Positions 7,274-15,886 of a stretch of DNA of 29,352 nt are shown here, one piece after another. The stretch comes from Nitrospinaceae bacterium (GTDB lineage Bacteria; Nitrospinota; Nitrospinia; Nitrospinales; VA-1), in the NCBI GenBank assembly GCA_029937655.1, contig JAPYPK010000009.1:1-29352 (forward strand), written 5' to 3'. A program made the translations under genes and the position numbers. Positions within the stretch are counted from its first letter, which is position 1. Every line of letters begins with the position of its first letter. Under the pieces are notes generated by a model. It was not told the DNA's origin, did not search any database, and saw only the letters and a list, made by a program, of their open reading frames with translations.

Positions 7274-8721
7274 TAATAGAAGTCAAGCTGGGAATAAATT
7301 TCTTCTTCTAAAGAAGCCACATGAGGGAGAATAATTTTAATAGCAAGTCTTGCATCATGAATGAATTTTAGATTTGGAATGGCAGACCGGGAAGCTAAAT
7401 GGGACAATGTTTCCCTACAAAAATGATCTAGATCGTGAATTTTATCTAAAAGGTCCTGTGGTAAATCCTTCAACCCAACCTCGTTTTTTTCAAGAAACCT
7501 TAAGATTTCTATCAAGCTAAGTTTGATACTAACTGTTTGATCGCGCAAAGCAGAGGTTACCTTTGATTCAGGATGATTTAAATCGGAGTAAATTTTCTTT
7601 AATAGTTCCCTAAGGTGTTTGTAGAGACTTTCGTGCTGACTTTGATTGCTAAATACTTTTCCTTCGCCCCCAAATAAGATATTAAAAACTGATTCTAATT
7701 TATAATCTTCGGATCCTATAACTGTATAGAGGATAGATATAAACTCATCTTTAGTGAATGCTACCTTCAAATCTAGGAATATCTTATCAAGTGAACCGGT
7801 TTCGCCTTTCGAAACTCTAGGTTTTTCTTCATAAATAGGTTTGTTGAGATAGTTTTGGGATCCCGGAACTAGCCTTCCTCCACCTTCTTCACAAGCTACT
7901 ACTTCTAGTTCAGTTAGTGACTCTATAAAATCTACCAAAGAAAAAGCGGGAACATTTAGTAAGTTTTGATCCATATGATAAAAAGTGCAGAGAATCTGTT
8001 TTTCAAGCCCCATGGCGCAAAACGAATCAATTTCACAAAGTTTTTTCAGGGTTGTTTCCATAGAGATAAATAGTGATCTCATTTTTAGGCGAGATAGGTG
8101 CATTATACTTTTGCGACAAGGTTGAACTTGGAAAACGCCTGTATCGTAATCTAAAAGTTTAATGCATAAAAAATCACCCTCTTTTAGTTTGTTTTGTTGG
8201 ATGATGTGAGTTATGTCCCAAGCGGTAACTAGTAGAGAGCTTTTTGCTAGAGCCCAATGATTCAATTTGATTTCATTTGGAAAGTGGGCTGGGCTAGAGT
8301 ATTGGTAGTAAGGAATAATATCTTCTATAAGAAATGGTAGTTTCTGCTTTGAGATTTCTTTGCCTTCTAAATAAAGAAAAGCGAGATCGGATTCTTGCTT
8401 TTTGTTTGAAATAAAAGGGATGAGTCTATGTCCTGGAAAAAAAACTTTTTTATTTATTTCAAAACTATTTAAGCGAACAGATAAAGACAGGTTTTTAATT
8501 TTTTGCAAAGCGACAGGAATAGGCAAAAAATCATTTCCCTTCGTTTCAATTAAATCATTATGGGTGGATAATTTTTTCTTTAATCTTTTTAGGGTGGAGA
8601 CAGGTATTTCTTGACGCCATATTTCTAGAATACTTTTTTCAAAATCATCGGAAGAAAAAGAAGTGCTGGACTGAAGGATTAAGTTTTCTGCTAATTTATT
8701 CAGGGTTAACTTGGCGGCCAT
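7273..8721 (-). CDS. Protein of unknown function, 482 aa, soluble
   Basis: I do not recognise this protein. It has no signal peptide or membrane segment. The first ~75 residues (KLTLNKLAENLILQ... through TLKRLKKKL and DLIETKGNDFLPIP) have the rhythm of a winged-helix or HARE-HTH-like domain: three helices, then a short hairpin. That is inference only. A middle part rich in aromatic and hydrophobic residues follows (~90-215; PGHRLIPF, HFPNEIKLNHWAL, EGDFLCIKLLDYDTG), suggesting a beta-rich domain. The C-terminal half (~300-482) is mostly charged helices. Codon use and composition look like the neighbours, so it is probably a lineage gene rather than a recent import. The ATG at 8721 lacks a Shine-Dalgarno sequence. 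Confidence 0.75.
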   Translation of the reverse strand: MAAKLTLNKLAENLILQSSTSFSSDDFEKSILEIWRQEIPVSTLKRLKKKLSTHNDLIETKGNDFLPIPVALQKIKNLSLSVRLNSFEINKKVFFPGHRLIPFISNKKQESDLAFLYLEGKEISKQKLPFLIEDIIPYYQYSSPAHFPNEIKLNHWALAKSSLLVTAWDITHIIQQNKLKEGDFLCIKLLDYDTGVFQVQPCRKSIMHLSRLKMRSLFISMETTLKKLCEIDSFCAMGLEKQILCTFYHMDQNLLNVPAFSLVDFIESLTELEVVACEEGGGRLVPGSQNYLNKPIYEEKPRVSKGETGSLDKIFLDLKVAFTKDEFISILYTVIGSEDYKLESVFNILFGGEGKVFSNQSQHESLYKHLRELLKKIYSDLNHPESKVTSALRDQTVSIKLSLIEILRFLEKNEVGLKDLPQDLLDKIHDLDHFCRETLSHLASRSAIPNLKFIHDARLAIKIILPHVASLEEEIYSQLDFY

Positions 8722-9070
8722 AGCTTTAATAATCTTTTTACAAAGTGTTGGGGTAGGAGATATTGGGGTAAACCAGTAACCACTATTTAGTGTTTGTTAA
8801 AAGAAATTTTGTGTCTATGAATATTGTTAATAGAAAAGGTTTTATCTGCAGGAAAGATCTTTTTGGCTCAAAAAATTCTTGAAGATAAAGTAACACATAC
8901 CGTTGTAAGAAGAAAGTTTTTTAGAATAAGAAAAATATTTTAATTTATATTTTTGGAGACCTATGATACCTCTCAGGTATAATTTGTAGATGGTCTATTT
9001 TTTCACCCTATCAAGAGTTTAAGTGTGAAATTACACATTGTTAGAAACAGATAACCCATGGAGCATTATT
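8722..9070. other. Divergent intergenic region of 349 bases
   Basis: No coding potential is seen. It lies between the divergent starts of the unknown 482-aa protein and the 83-aa protein. It holds a TATAAT with an overlapping palindrome (8966-8983) and a weak 14-base dyad at 9023-9036 (GTGTGAAATTACAC). The rest is AT-rich with no structure I can name. Confidence 0.5.
8953..8983 (+). promoter_or_regulatory. Promoter with perfect -10 overlapped by a palindromic operator candidate
   Basis: A consensus TATAAT lies at 8978-8983, with a weak TTGGAG (8953-8958) 19 bases upstream. The perfect dyad ATACCT-CTC-AGGTAT (8966-8980) covers the spacer and runs into the -10, the position for a repressor site. 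The likely target is the 83-aa gene starting at 9071. Confidence 0.45.
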
Positions 9071-9322
9071 ATGGCACTCAATTTAGATCCTGTTTATAGA
9101 GAAATTTTTGAAAAATTTAAGACGCGTAAAAAATTCACAATTCGTTCAGTAGAGAAAAACATATTAATGGTTGACCAAGATGAAGAGATCTGTGGGCAAA
9201 AGGAACCACGTTCATTTGAGTTTAAAAGCCCGAGAGAATTTGAAGAGTTTGTGCGGGTAGAAAACCAGTTTGAAAAGGACATAGAGAGTCAACTTCAGGG
9301 TAACAAGATGCCTTACCGTTGA
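9071..9322 (+). CDS. Small hypothetical protein, 83 aa
   Basis: I do not recognise this small acidic and charged protein. It has no signal peptide, membrane helix or cysteine pair; one cysteine lies in EEICGQKEPR. The pattern suggests a short beta hairpin (KKFTIRSVEKNILMV) followed by a helix (SPREFEEFVRVENQFEKDIE). The start is the ATG at 9071, because GGAG (9060-9063) stands seven bases before it; an upstream in-frame TTG at 9038 has no such site. Its own promoter appears to lie at 8953-8983. It runs toward the convergent ketoacyl synthase gene, with a 59-base gap. Confidence 0.7.
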   Translation: MALNLDPVYREIFEKFKTRKKFTIRSVEKNILMVDQDEEICGQKEPRSFEFKSPREFEEFVRVENQFEKDIESQLQGNKMPYR

Positions 9323-9381
9323 TTTTCCCTGACAAGGTTTTGTTATGCAGTGATTATTAACTAATCAAATGAGGGGTTATT

Positions 9382-10635
9382 TTATCTCGAAAACTTTCCC
9401 AGAACGAGCGCTGAGTTTTTACTTCCAAAAGATATACAATTGCTTATAGCAATGTTCAGGTTTTTTTCCCGCCCCTTATTTGGGACGTAATCTAAATCGC
9501 AATCTGGGTCAGGATTTTCCTGGTTAATGGTTGGTGTTAAAAAATTGTTATACAGGGAAAGTAAAGAAACTGAAACACCGAGCCCTCCTGATGCGCCCTG
9601 AGGGTGACCGATCATAGACTTAGTTGAACTGACTGGGATTTTAGGTGATAGACTGTTGAATAAGTTTTTAACCGCGAGCGTTTCTACCTTATCGTTGACG
9701 ATTGTGGAAGTTCCATGAAAGTTAATGTAGTCTACTTGTTCCTTATTTATCTTGGCATCTTTAAGCGCCAAGTGAATGGCTCGGGTTGATTGCTTGCCAT
9801 CAGGCATAATAGCTACCCTGTGATATGCATCGCAGGTTGATCCGTACCCAAGAACCTCGCCATAGATTGGTGCATCGCGTTGATTGGCGTGTTCAAGGTC
9901 TTCAAGGATCATCATCCAACTTCCTTCTGATAATACAAAGCCCTCCCGGTCAAGATTGAAGGGACGAGAACCGCGTGTCGGGTCATCATTGTAATGAGTT
10001 GGGTTGACTCGCATTCGTTCAAAACCAACCATCATCGCGGGAGTAACGCAAGCCTCAACACCTCCAGTTAAAATCCAGTCTTCCTGTCCAGAACGAATCG
10101 TATTAAATGAATATCCGATGGCATCTGTAGAGCTAGTACATCCGTTTGAGAGTACATGGCTTCGTCCCTGAAGACCAAAATACATAGAAATTTCACTTGA
10201 AAGCATTCCAACTAACGAATTTGAAATAGCATATGGGCTGATTTTATGCTTTTGGTCAGAAAAAAATATTTCAAACTGTTTTTCAGAAAAATCAAATCCG
10301 GAACCGCCTGTGCCTACAATGACACCTAGGCTTTCAAAATCCTCTTCATTGAATTGGGCCAGGTCTATGGCAGAATCATGGAGCGCTTCTTTTGAAGCGG
10401 CAATTGCTAACGGTACGGATCGGGAAAGTTTTTTAAGGTCTGTCTCTGAATAATATTCTGAGGGGTCAAAACCTTGAACTTCTCCTGCTATTTGGCAAGA
10501 TAAAGTGGTAGGGTCAAAGCTTGAAATACGCCGGATTCCGCTGATACCATTGCAGGTGTTTGTCCAGAATGCTTTTTTACCTATCCCGTTTGGGCTCATT
10601 GCACCCAAACCGGTAACTACTACTCTACGGGGCAT
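9382..10635 (-). CDS. Beta-ketoacyl-ACP synthase (KAS II/FabF family)
   Basis: This 417-aa condensing enzyme joins malonyl-ACP to an acyl chain. The Cys-His-His triad is intact: C166 in SNGCTSSTDAIG, H308 in NFHGTSTIVND and H344 in KSMIGHPQGASG, with K339 conserved. The N-terminus VVTGLGAMSPNGIG is typical of KAS II. The active-site context (NGCTSS rather than ACATG) and GHPQGASG differ from housekeeping FabF, and no acpP, fabG or fabD is next to it. It may be a second, specialised synthase, for example for an unusual lipid. It is divergent from nagZ. A 12-base perfect palindrome lies 35 bases upstream of its ATG, and no Shine-Dalgarno sequence is visible. Confidence 0.9.
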   Translation of the reverse strand: MPRRVVVTGLGAMSPNGIGKKAFWTNTCNGISGIRRISSFDPTTLSCQIAGEVQGFDPSEYYSETDLKKLSRSVPLAIAASKEALHDSAIDLAQFNEEDFESLGVIVGTGGSGFDFSEKQFEIFFSDQKHKISPYAISNSLVGMLSSEISMYFGLQGRSHVLSNGCTSSTDAIGYSFNTIRSGQEDWILTGGVEACVTPAMMVGFERMRVNPTHYNDDPTRGSRPFNLDREGFVLSEGSWMMILEDLEHANQRDAPIYGEVLGYGSTCDAYHRVAIMPDGKQSTRAIHLALKDAKINKEQVDYINFHGTSTIVNDKVETLAVKNLFNSLSPKIPVSSTKSMIGHPQGASGGLGVSVSLLSLYNNFLTPTINQENPDPDCDLDYVPNKGREKNLNIAISNCISFGSKNSALVLGKFSR

Positions 10636-10670
10636 ATATTTTTTTATGATGAAAATTAAGCTATATAACT

Positions 10671-10682
10671 TATGTTAACATA
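10671..10682. promoter_or_regulatory. Perfect 12-base palindrome upstream of the ketoacyl synthase gene
   Basis: TATGTTAACATA is its own reverse complement and lies 35 bases before the synthase ATG in the 204-base divergent gap with nagZ. The position suits an operator; the regulator is unknown. Confidence 0.35.
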
Positions 10683-10839
10683 GTGGTCTAAAGAACGGTA
10701 ACGCTACTTCTAAACAGCCGAGTCTATATTCCAGCTTTTTTTGGTTTGGCAGATGGTCTGCTTTTAGAATCTTTAAGTTTTTAACTCCAACTTCCTTCTG
10801 AAAAGGCTTAGATCAAAAGCTAATTCGGGCCCTAGAAAT

Positions 10840-11931
10840 TTGAATACCACCCTTTCCCTAAAAGATTTAACAGGACAAATGATCATCACTGGGTTTGCTG
10901 GCACCTGCCTCAATTCAGAGTTGGAGGAGTTGATTGTAAATTGTCGTATTGGAGGGCTCATCTTATTTGAGCGCAACTTTGAAGACCCTGATCAATTGAT
11001 CGGGTTGATAAACGATCTTCAGTCTTTAGCAATGTCATGTCCCGCTTCGGTTCCATTATTTATTTCTGTAGATCAGGAGGGAGGGAGAGTGGCCAGACTG
11101 AAAAGTCCTTTCAGTGATTTTCCACAACCAAGCTGTCTGGGACAGGCTGAATCTGAATCACTTGCTCATAGATTTGGGTTAGCGCTTGGACGAGAAATGA
11201 AATCAGTAGGAATAAATATGGTATATGCACCGGTTCTTGATGTGAATACAAATTCAGCAAACCCAATAATTGGAACACGGGCCTTAAGTGACACTCCAGA
11301 GCGGGCAGGTCGTATGGGTAAAGCTGTTATAGCTGGGATTCAGGAAACAGGTGTTATCCCTGTCGGAAAACATTTCCCGGGTCATGGTGACACTGACAGA
11401 GATTCACACCTTGAGTTGCCTTATGTCAATCGTGACGCGGACTCACTAGAAAAAATTGAACTAGAACCTTTTGCTCAGACTATCGACCACGGGTTAAAAG
11501 TAGTCATGACCGCTCATGTTATATACTCAGCATGGGACGATAAACTACCAGCCACTTTTTCTCCAATTATTTTGAAAAGTATTTTGCGAGAAAAGTTAGG
11601 TTTTGATGGACTTGTTATTACTGATGATTTGGAGATGAAAGCGGTGGAAAAAAATATTACATTTGAATCAATTCCAAGGCTTGGATCTATCGCAGGGGTG
11701 GATCTTTATCTTATTTGCCACGATAGAAAAAAAACTTTATCACTGCAAAATCAAATGATCCAAGATATCAAGAGGGGACATATAGATAAAAAATTAATTG
11801 AGCACTCTGCACAAAAAATTATAGATTTTAAAAAACAAATACGTGTCAGTTCTCATGGAAAAGAAAACCTATCTGACCTGGCAAGGGACCATATTGAACT
11901 AATCCAAGAAATGAAATCGCACCTTCCGTAA
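10840..11931 (+). CDS. nagZ: Beta-N-acetylhexosaminidase, GH3 family (NagZ-like)
   Basis: NagZ removes N-acetylglucosamine from anhydro-muropeptides during cell-wall recycling in the cytoplasm. The GH3 signature KHFPGHGDTDRDSHLELP is present (K177 onward) with the catalytic histidine H190. SVDQEGGRVARL forms part of the sugar pocket. The nucleophile is probably D262 in VITDDLEMKAV. At 363 aa it is slightly longer than the E. coli enzyme (341), and no signal peptide is seen. The start is TTG at 10840, close to the beginning of homology; no Shine-Dalgarno sequence or better codon is near. The glycosyltransferase gene begins 45 bases downstream and may be co-transcribed. Confidence 0.93.
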   Translation: MNTTLSLKDLTGQMIITGFAGTCLNSELEELIVNCRIGGLILFERNFEDPDQLIGLINDLQSLAMSCPASVPLFISVDQEGGRVARLKSPFSDFPQPSCLGQAESESLAHRFGLALGREMKSVGINMVYAPVLDVNTNSANPIIGTRALSDTPERAGRMGKAVIAGIQETGVIPVGKHFPGHGDTDRDSHLELPYVNRDADSLEKIELEPFAQTIDHGLKVVMTAHVIYSAWDDKLPATFSPIILKSILREKLGFDGLVITDDLEMKAVEKNITFESIPRLGSIAGVDLYLICHDRKKTLSLQNQMIQDIKRGHIDKKLIEHSAQKIIDFKKQIRVSSHGKENLSDLARDHIELIQEMKSHLP

Positions 11932-11968
11932 TGGAGACTTCCTCCATAGGAATAAAAAAATACTCCTA
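11931..11968 (+). repeat. Tandem small hairpins between nagZ and the glycosyltransferase gene
   Basis: ATGGAG-ACTTC-CTCCAT (11931-11947) is a perfect 6-bp stem starting at the nagZ stop. TAGGAATA-AAAAAA-TACTCCTA follows directly with one mismatch. They fill the 45-base gap and replace a Shine-Dalgarno sequence. They may set RNA stability or downstream expression; no T-tract is present. Confidence 0.35.
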
Positions 11969-11976
11969 TTTCTTCT

Positions 11977-13617
11977 ATGAATAGTTATTCGTTAAAACCA
12001 CTGTGGTTAGCTCTAATTTATTTAGTGTTAGTCGCCTATTTATATTCATTTTCTGAGTATGGCCTCAATGTGTGGGACGAGGGAGGGTATGCCAATGGAA
12101 CTCTTCGGACTTTAAACGGTGAGAAAGCGATGGAAGATTTTAATCCCAGTGGATATCTTTCAGGGCGCTATATCTATGGAGCAATCTTTTTTAAACTGTT
12201 TGGAGTGAGCATTCAGAGTCTTCGTATTGGGGTAATTCTAATAACTCCAATCATGATCTTTATGGTTTACGCGATTTGCCGTCGCATCATGCCACAGGGT
12301 TTTGCTTTTCTTGCAGGGGTGTTTGTGCTTTCAGCACCTGCCATGTATTACAATCGGTTTTTTACTTTCTTTTGTATTTTTAATTTATATTTGTTAGTGC
12401 GTTGTGTGGAAAGAGTTAAATTCCAACGATACTTGTGTTTAGCTGGAGCCATTTTACTGAGTGGGTTTTTTAAGTTCGAGGTCGCACTATTCTCCCTTTT
12501 ATGTAGCGTTGCAGTTTTTATTATTCAATTTTTTCTTAAAACAAAACAGCAGCGCTCCGTAAAGCAGGAATATCAAGTTTCTTTTATAGGCCGAACCAAG
12601 TTCTGGATAAGCATAGGATTGTTTGTTTTAGCTCTAACCCCCGCATTATCTTTTTTATATAAAAAAGATTTTTTTAACTTAGCCGTTAATATGGTTTTAG
12701 GGTCTTATCAGGTGTGGGGGAACCCATTCCCTAGCCTTTTCCCATTTTTTTCGTTATGGAGTGAGTTGGGGTCGCATGAAATGTTTCAGCGGTTACTTTT
12801 TTACATTCCGGTGTGGGTTTATGCGGGGACGGCATTTTTTCTTACTATAAAAATAATTAAGCAAAAGGGGATTGAAACTATCGACCTGCATGTCGTGTCT
12901 ATTTTGTTAATTGGGATTTGTGCGTATGGGTTGGTTTTGTGGAGGGCTGGGTTTGATAATCTTTTGCGAACCCTTCCTCCGGCTTATATTTTATTTTGTT
13001 ATATTCTTTATCTCACTCGGAGTCGTCTGCTTTCATTATTGGAGTTATCGACAAAGGGATCAGGAGCTTTAGTAGTCAGCCGTGAGACGGCTGTTAATGT
13101 GGTTACCGTGTTCCTACCATTTTTATTTTTTTATGAAATGAATGTAAACCATGGTTTTTACGCGGGGACAATAGGTGCAGTGAAGCAGGAAACAGCTTTG
13201 CTGGATATGCCTAGAGTAAAAGCTTATACGAATCCTGCTGAAGTTGAATGGATTGAAAAAGTAGTAAATCGCATTGAAGAATATTCCGAGGCAGGTGATC
13301 CTATTCTAGCTTTACCCTTAAACCCTATTTTTTATTTTTTGACAGACCGCATAAACCCAACAGCCTATGACTGGATTTTACCTGGAATGCTTAATGAAAC
13401 AGATGAGAAAAAAATAATAGGACAATTGCAAGCAAGCCCACCAAAAGTAATAGTTTTTGTGGATATCCCGATTGACGGAAAGGAAGATAGACGATTAGCT
13501 AATTATACTCCGCTTATTTATAGTTATCTCGCTAAAAATTATGAATTTAAAGAAATGATAGGAATGTTTCAAATTCTTTTGCCAAAGTCAGAGGATCAAC
13601 AAAACCTAGGCACATAG
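11977..13617 (+). CDS. GT39/ArnT-type membrane glycosyltransferase
   Basis: This 546-aa polytopic inner-membrane protein has about ten hydrophobic helices in residues 1-370 and a soluble C-terminal part. The acidic motif after the first helix (W33-D34-E35-G36 in NVWDEGGYANG) is the catalytic-loop signature of GT-C transferases of the PMT/ArnT (GT39/GT83) class, which move a sugar from a polyprenyl-phosphate donor to protein or lipid A. The pattern AFLAGVFVLSAPAMYYNRFF in the membrane part also matches this class. Donor and acceptor cannot be inferred. It follows nagZ at 45 bases, which fits an envelope role. There is no Shine-Dalgarno sequence before the ATG. Confidence 0.82.
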   Translation: MNSYSLKPLWLALIYLVLVAYLYSFSEYGLNVWDEGGYANGTLRTLNGEKAMEDFNPSGYLSGRYIYGAIFFKLFGVSIQSLRIGVILITPIMIFMVYAICRRIMPQGFAFLAGVFVLSAPAMYYNRFFTFFCIFNLYLLVRCVERVKFQRYLCLAGAILLSGFFKFEVALFSLLCSVAVFIIQFFLKTKQQRSVKQEYQVSFIGRTKFWISIGLFVLALTPALSFLYKKDFFNLAVNMVLGSYQVWGNPFPSLFPFFSLWSELGSHEMFQRLLFYIPVWVYAGTAFFLTIKIIKQKGIETIDLHVVSILLIGICAYGLVLWRAGFDNLLRTLPPAYILFCYILYLTRSRLLSLLELSTKGSGALVVSRETAVNVVTVFLPFLFFYEMNVNHGFYAGTIGAVKQETALLDMPRVKAYTNPAEVEWIEKVVNRIEEYSEAGDPILALPLNPIFYFLTDRINPTAYDWILPGMLNETDEKKIIGQLQASPPKVIVFVDIPIDGKEDRRLANYTPLIYSYLAKNYEFKEMIGMFQILLPKSEDQQNLGT

Positions 13618-13825
13618 AATTATAGAGGTGGATTACGTTATTGTGTCGATAAATGTTCCCCCTTTGCTTGGAGGATCGATACCAGTTTTTTTAGAAAAGT
13701 GTCAACAGTATACTTAACCTCATGAAAGGTGCCCCGGATTCCTATAGTTCAGAAACTTTTGCAAGAATTGAGGTCTGTTTTCTTCTGTTAGGCTTTGACC
13801 AAACTTACTAATAACATTTTCGCTG

Positions 13826-13849
13826 CTGGGTGGCTCACCCGGTCTTTTT
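13826..13849 (+). terminator. Hairpin with T-tract, possible terminator or end of a small RNA
   Basis: CTGGGTG-GCT-CACCCGG pairs over seven positions (one G-T), followed by TCTTTTT. It is 209 bases after the glycosyltransferase stop, unusually far for its terminator, so it may end a separate short transcript. Confidence 0.4.
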
Positions 13850-13890
13850 GGTGCAGAATTCTGTCTTAATGATGCCCCGATAGGCTGGAT

Positions 13891-13915
13891 AGATAGATCT
13901 ATCTTTTTTCTTTTT
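13891..13915. repeat. 14-base perfect palindrome followed by a pyrimidine tract
   Basis: AGATAGATCTATCT (13891-13904) is fully self-complementary and is followed by a run of T with one C. It may be a protein-binding site or a second terminator-like element. Confidence 0.35.
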
Positions 13916-14137
13916 CAGATAGCGGAAATGTTAATAGCTTTAATTAGAGACAAATTAAAAGTAGATCTCGTGTGGACTTACCGGTGCAAACTCAAAACAC
14001 TTCAGGAAAAGCTATTATAAATAATGGCTTTCCAGTTTTATGCAATGGTGATTATTATTGGTTTAGACTGTTAGGATTAAGCTGAGGTTATTAAGCGGTA
14101 GGAAATAAACTGATTAATTGTGCTAAGAAAGATTGTT

Positions 14138-15886
14138 CTAAACGGGAGCTTCGCTTGGGGGTTCAGCTTCGATAAGCCGCATGGTGTAAAGGTGATGGTA
14201 TAAACCCTCGTTTGCCATCAATTCCTTATGTACTCCTGACTCGACAACTTTTCCCTTGTCCATGACAATAATTTTGTCTGCATTGTGAACGGTGCTTAGT
14301 CTGTGGGCGATTATGAAAGTGGTACGCCCTACCATTAGTTGTTCTAAAGCTTCCTGAATTAGCATTTCAGATTGATTGTCCAGAGCCGAGGTTGCTTCAT
14401 CAAGGACGAGAACCTTGGGATTTTTGAGTAAAGCGCGCGCAATGGATATTCTCTGACGCTCTCCTCCAGAAAGCTTGGCTCCTTTTTCACCAACTAGGGT
14501 GTCGTAACCATTAGAAAAATTAATGATAAACTCATGCGCATTGGCTGATTTTGAGGCTTCTATCATTTCTGTGTCTGTAGCATCAAGTTTCCCGTAAAGA
14601 ATATTTTCCCGAATAGTTCCACCAAATAACAGGGTTTCTTGAGGTACCAAGGCGACTTGACTTAGATAACTTTCTAGGTCAAGAGATTTTAAGTCATCTC
14701 CGTCTATTTGAATTTCCCCAGATTGTGGATCGAAAAATCGAAGTAGTAGTTGGACTATGGTAGATTTCCCTGCGCCACTGGGTCCAATTAAAGCAACTGT
14801 TTTCCCGGGATGGATTTCAAAGCTTATATTGTTTAGAACAGGTGTGTTTTCTTCATAACCAAATATCACCTCACTAAAACAGACATGACCTTTAAGAGAC
14901 GTAAGTTTGATAGGGTTTTCTGGGTTGTTGACCAAAGACTTGGTATCTAAAATCTCATTAACTCTACGCATGGCACCCAAAGTTTCTTGTAATTGGGTAT
15001 ATATTTTAACAAAAGTCCCGATTGGGCCAGCCATAATTAACGCGTATAGAAAAAAGGCGGCCAACTCTCCAGGTGTTGTAGTTCCTTGCATGACTTGTTG
15101 ACCTCCGTACCAAATCAATATAGTCGAGACAAGAAAAGTAAGACCTAAGATCAATGGACCAAACGAAGATGAGATACGTACCTTCCCAATAGACTGTTCA
15201 AACGCACTCTCGATTTCACCTTCAAACCGTTTTTTTTCGTAAGGTTCGCGAGTATAGGATTTTACAATTTTAATAGAAGAGGCAACTTCCTCAAGTACAA
15301 CCAATGCTTGCGCAATTTTATCTTGTACTTTTTCTGAAAGGCCGCGCAGACGTTTCCCAAAAATACGTGCGAACAACATCAAGGGAGGTAAAACAAGAAG
15401 GATTAAACCTGTAAGTTTCCAATTTAGATAAAAAATGATAGCTAATGCCCCTACTAAGGTGATCGTTTGTCGTAAAACGGCGACAGGAATTGATACCAAA
15501 GCATTTTGAATGACAGTGATGTCATTACTCATTCTGGACAAAATTTCACCGACGCGTCTGTTTTGGAAAAACCGCAAAGAAAGAGACTGAATATGAGAAA
15601 AAAGTTCAATCCTAAAATCGGCCGTAACGCGGTGTCCGATGAAACCAAAAATATAATTATGCGTGATGGCAAAAGCAGCTTGGAGTAAAATAATAATTAC
15701 CAGGTCTCGTGTCAGGGTATTTAAAATGTCCGCATTTTTTAAGACTACAACTGCATTGATCATATTTCTTACAATAAGAGGCAAAGTTAAGCTAATCATT
15801 GACGTCAAAATAAGGCACGCAAAGGCAAATACAATACTCTTAGTGTACGGGCGAGCATATTTCAGGATATTCGCAAACTCTCTCAT
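14138..15886 (-). CDS. ABC exporter, MsbA-like (fused TM and ATPase domains)
   Basis: This 582-aa half-transporter is expected to work as a homodimer in the inner membrane. Residues ~15-310 form the six-helix type-1 exporter domain. The ATPase domain has Walker A GPSGAGKST (368-376), the Q-loop near VPQE (414-417), signature LSGGE (472-476), Walker B VLVLDE (492-497) and switch histidine H528. Length and order match MsbA/BmrA-type exporters of lipids or drugs. Flipping of lipid A core is possible, because the window also has LPS-linked genes, but the substrate is not decided by sequence. The gene stands alone, facing the glycosyltransferase gene across a 520-base gap. No Shine-Dalgarno sequence is visible. 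Confidence 0.93.
   Translation of the reverse strand: MREFANILKYARPYTKSIVFAFACLILTSMISLTLPLIVRNMINAVVVLKNADILNTLTRDLVIIILLQAAFAITHNYIFGFIGHRVTADFRIELFSHIQSLSLRFFQNRRVGEILSRMSNDITVIQNALVSIPVAVLRQTITLVGALAIIFYLNWKLTGLILLVLPPLMLFARIFGKRLRGLSEKVQDKIAQALVVLEEVASSIKIVKSYTREPYEKKRFEGEIESAFEQSIGKVRISSSFGPLILGLTFLVSTILIWYGGQQVMQGTTTPGELAAFFLYALIMAGPIGTFVKIYTQLQETLGAMRRVNEILDTKSLVNNPENPIKLTSLKGHVCFSEVIFGYEENTPVLNNISFEIHPGKTVALIGPSGAGKSTIVQLLLRFFDPQSGEIQIDGDDLKSLDLESYLSQVALVPQETLLFGGTIRENILYGKLDATDTEMIEASKSANAHEFIINFSNGYDTLVGEKGAKLSGGERQRISIARALLKNPKVLVLDEATSALDNQSEMLIQEALEQLMVGRTTFIIAHRLSTVHNADKIIVMDKGKVVESGVHKELMANEGLYHHLYTMRLIEAEPPSEAPV

Larger units (their letters stand above)
13618..14137. other. 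Intergenic region of 520 bases, no gene seen
   Basis: This gap lies between the convergent glycosyltransferase and ABC exporter genes. I find no supported coding region; the longest noticed frame is ~29 codons from 13722 without context. It holds a GC-rich hairpin followed by T's (13826-13849) and a perfect 14-base palindrome followed by a T/C tract (13891-13915). It could contain a small RNA or a decayed gene; neither can be shown here. Confidence 0.5.

Noticed and set aside
9023..9036. CRP-like site (TGTG-N6-CACA)
   Set aside because: Half-site spacing is two bases shorter than the CRP consensus, and it lies downstream of the likely promoter.
9038..9070. TTG start for the 83-aa gene
   Set aside because: No ribosome site there, whereas GGAG stands at the right distance from the ATG at 9071.
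13722..13811. 29-codon frame in the 520-base gap
   Set aside because: No ribosome site, no recognisable product and no context.
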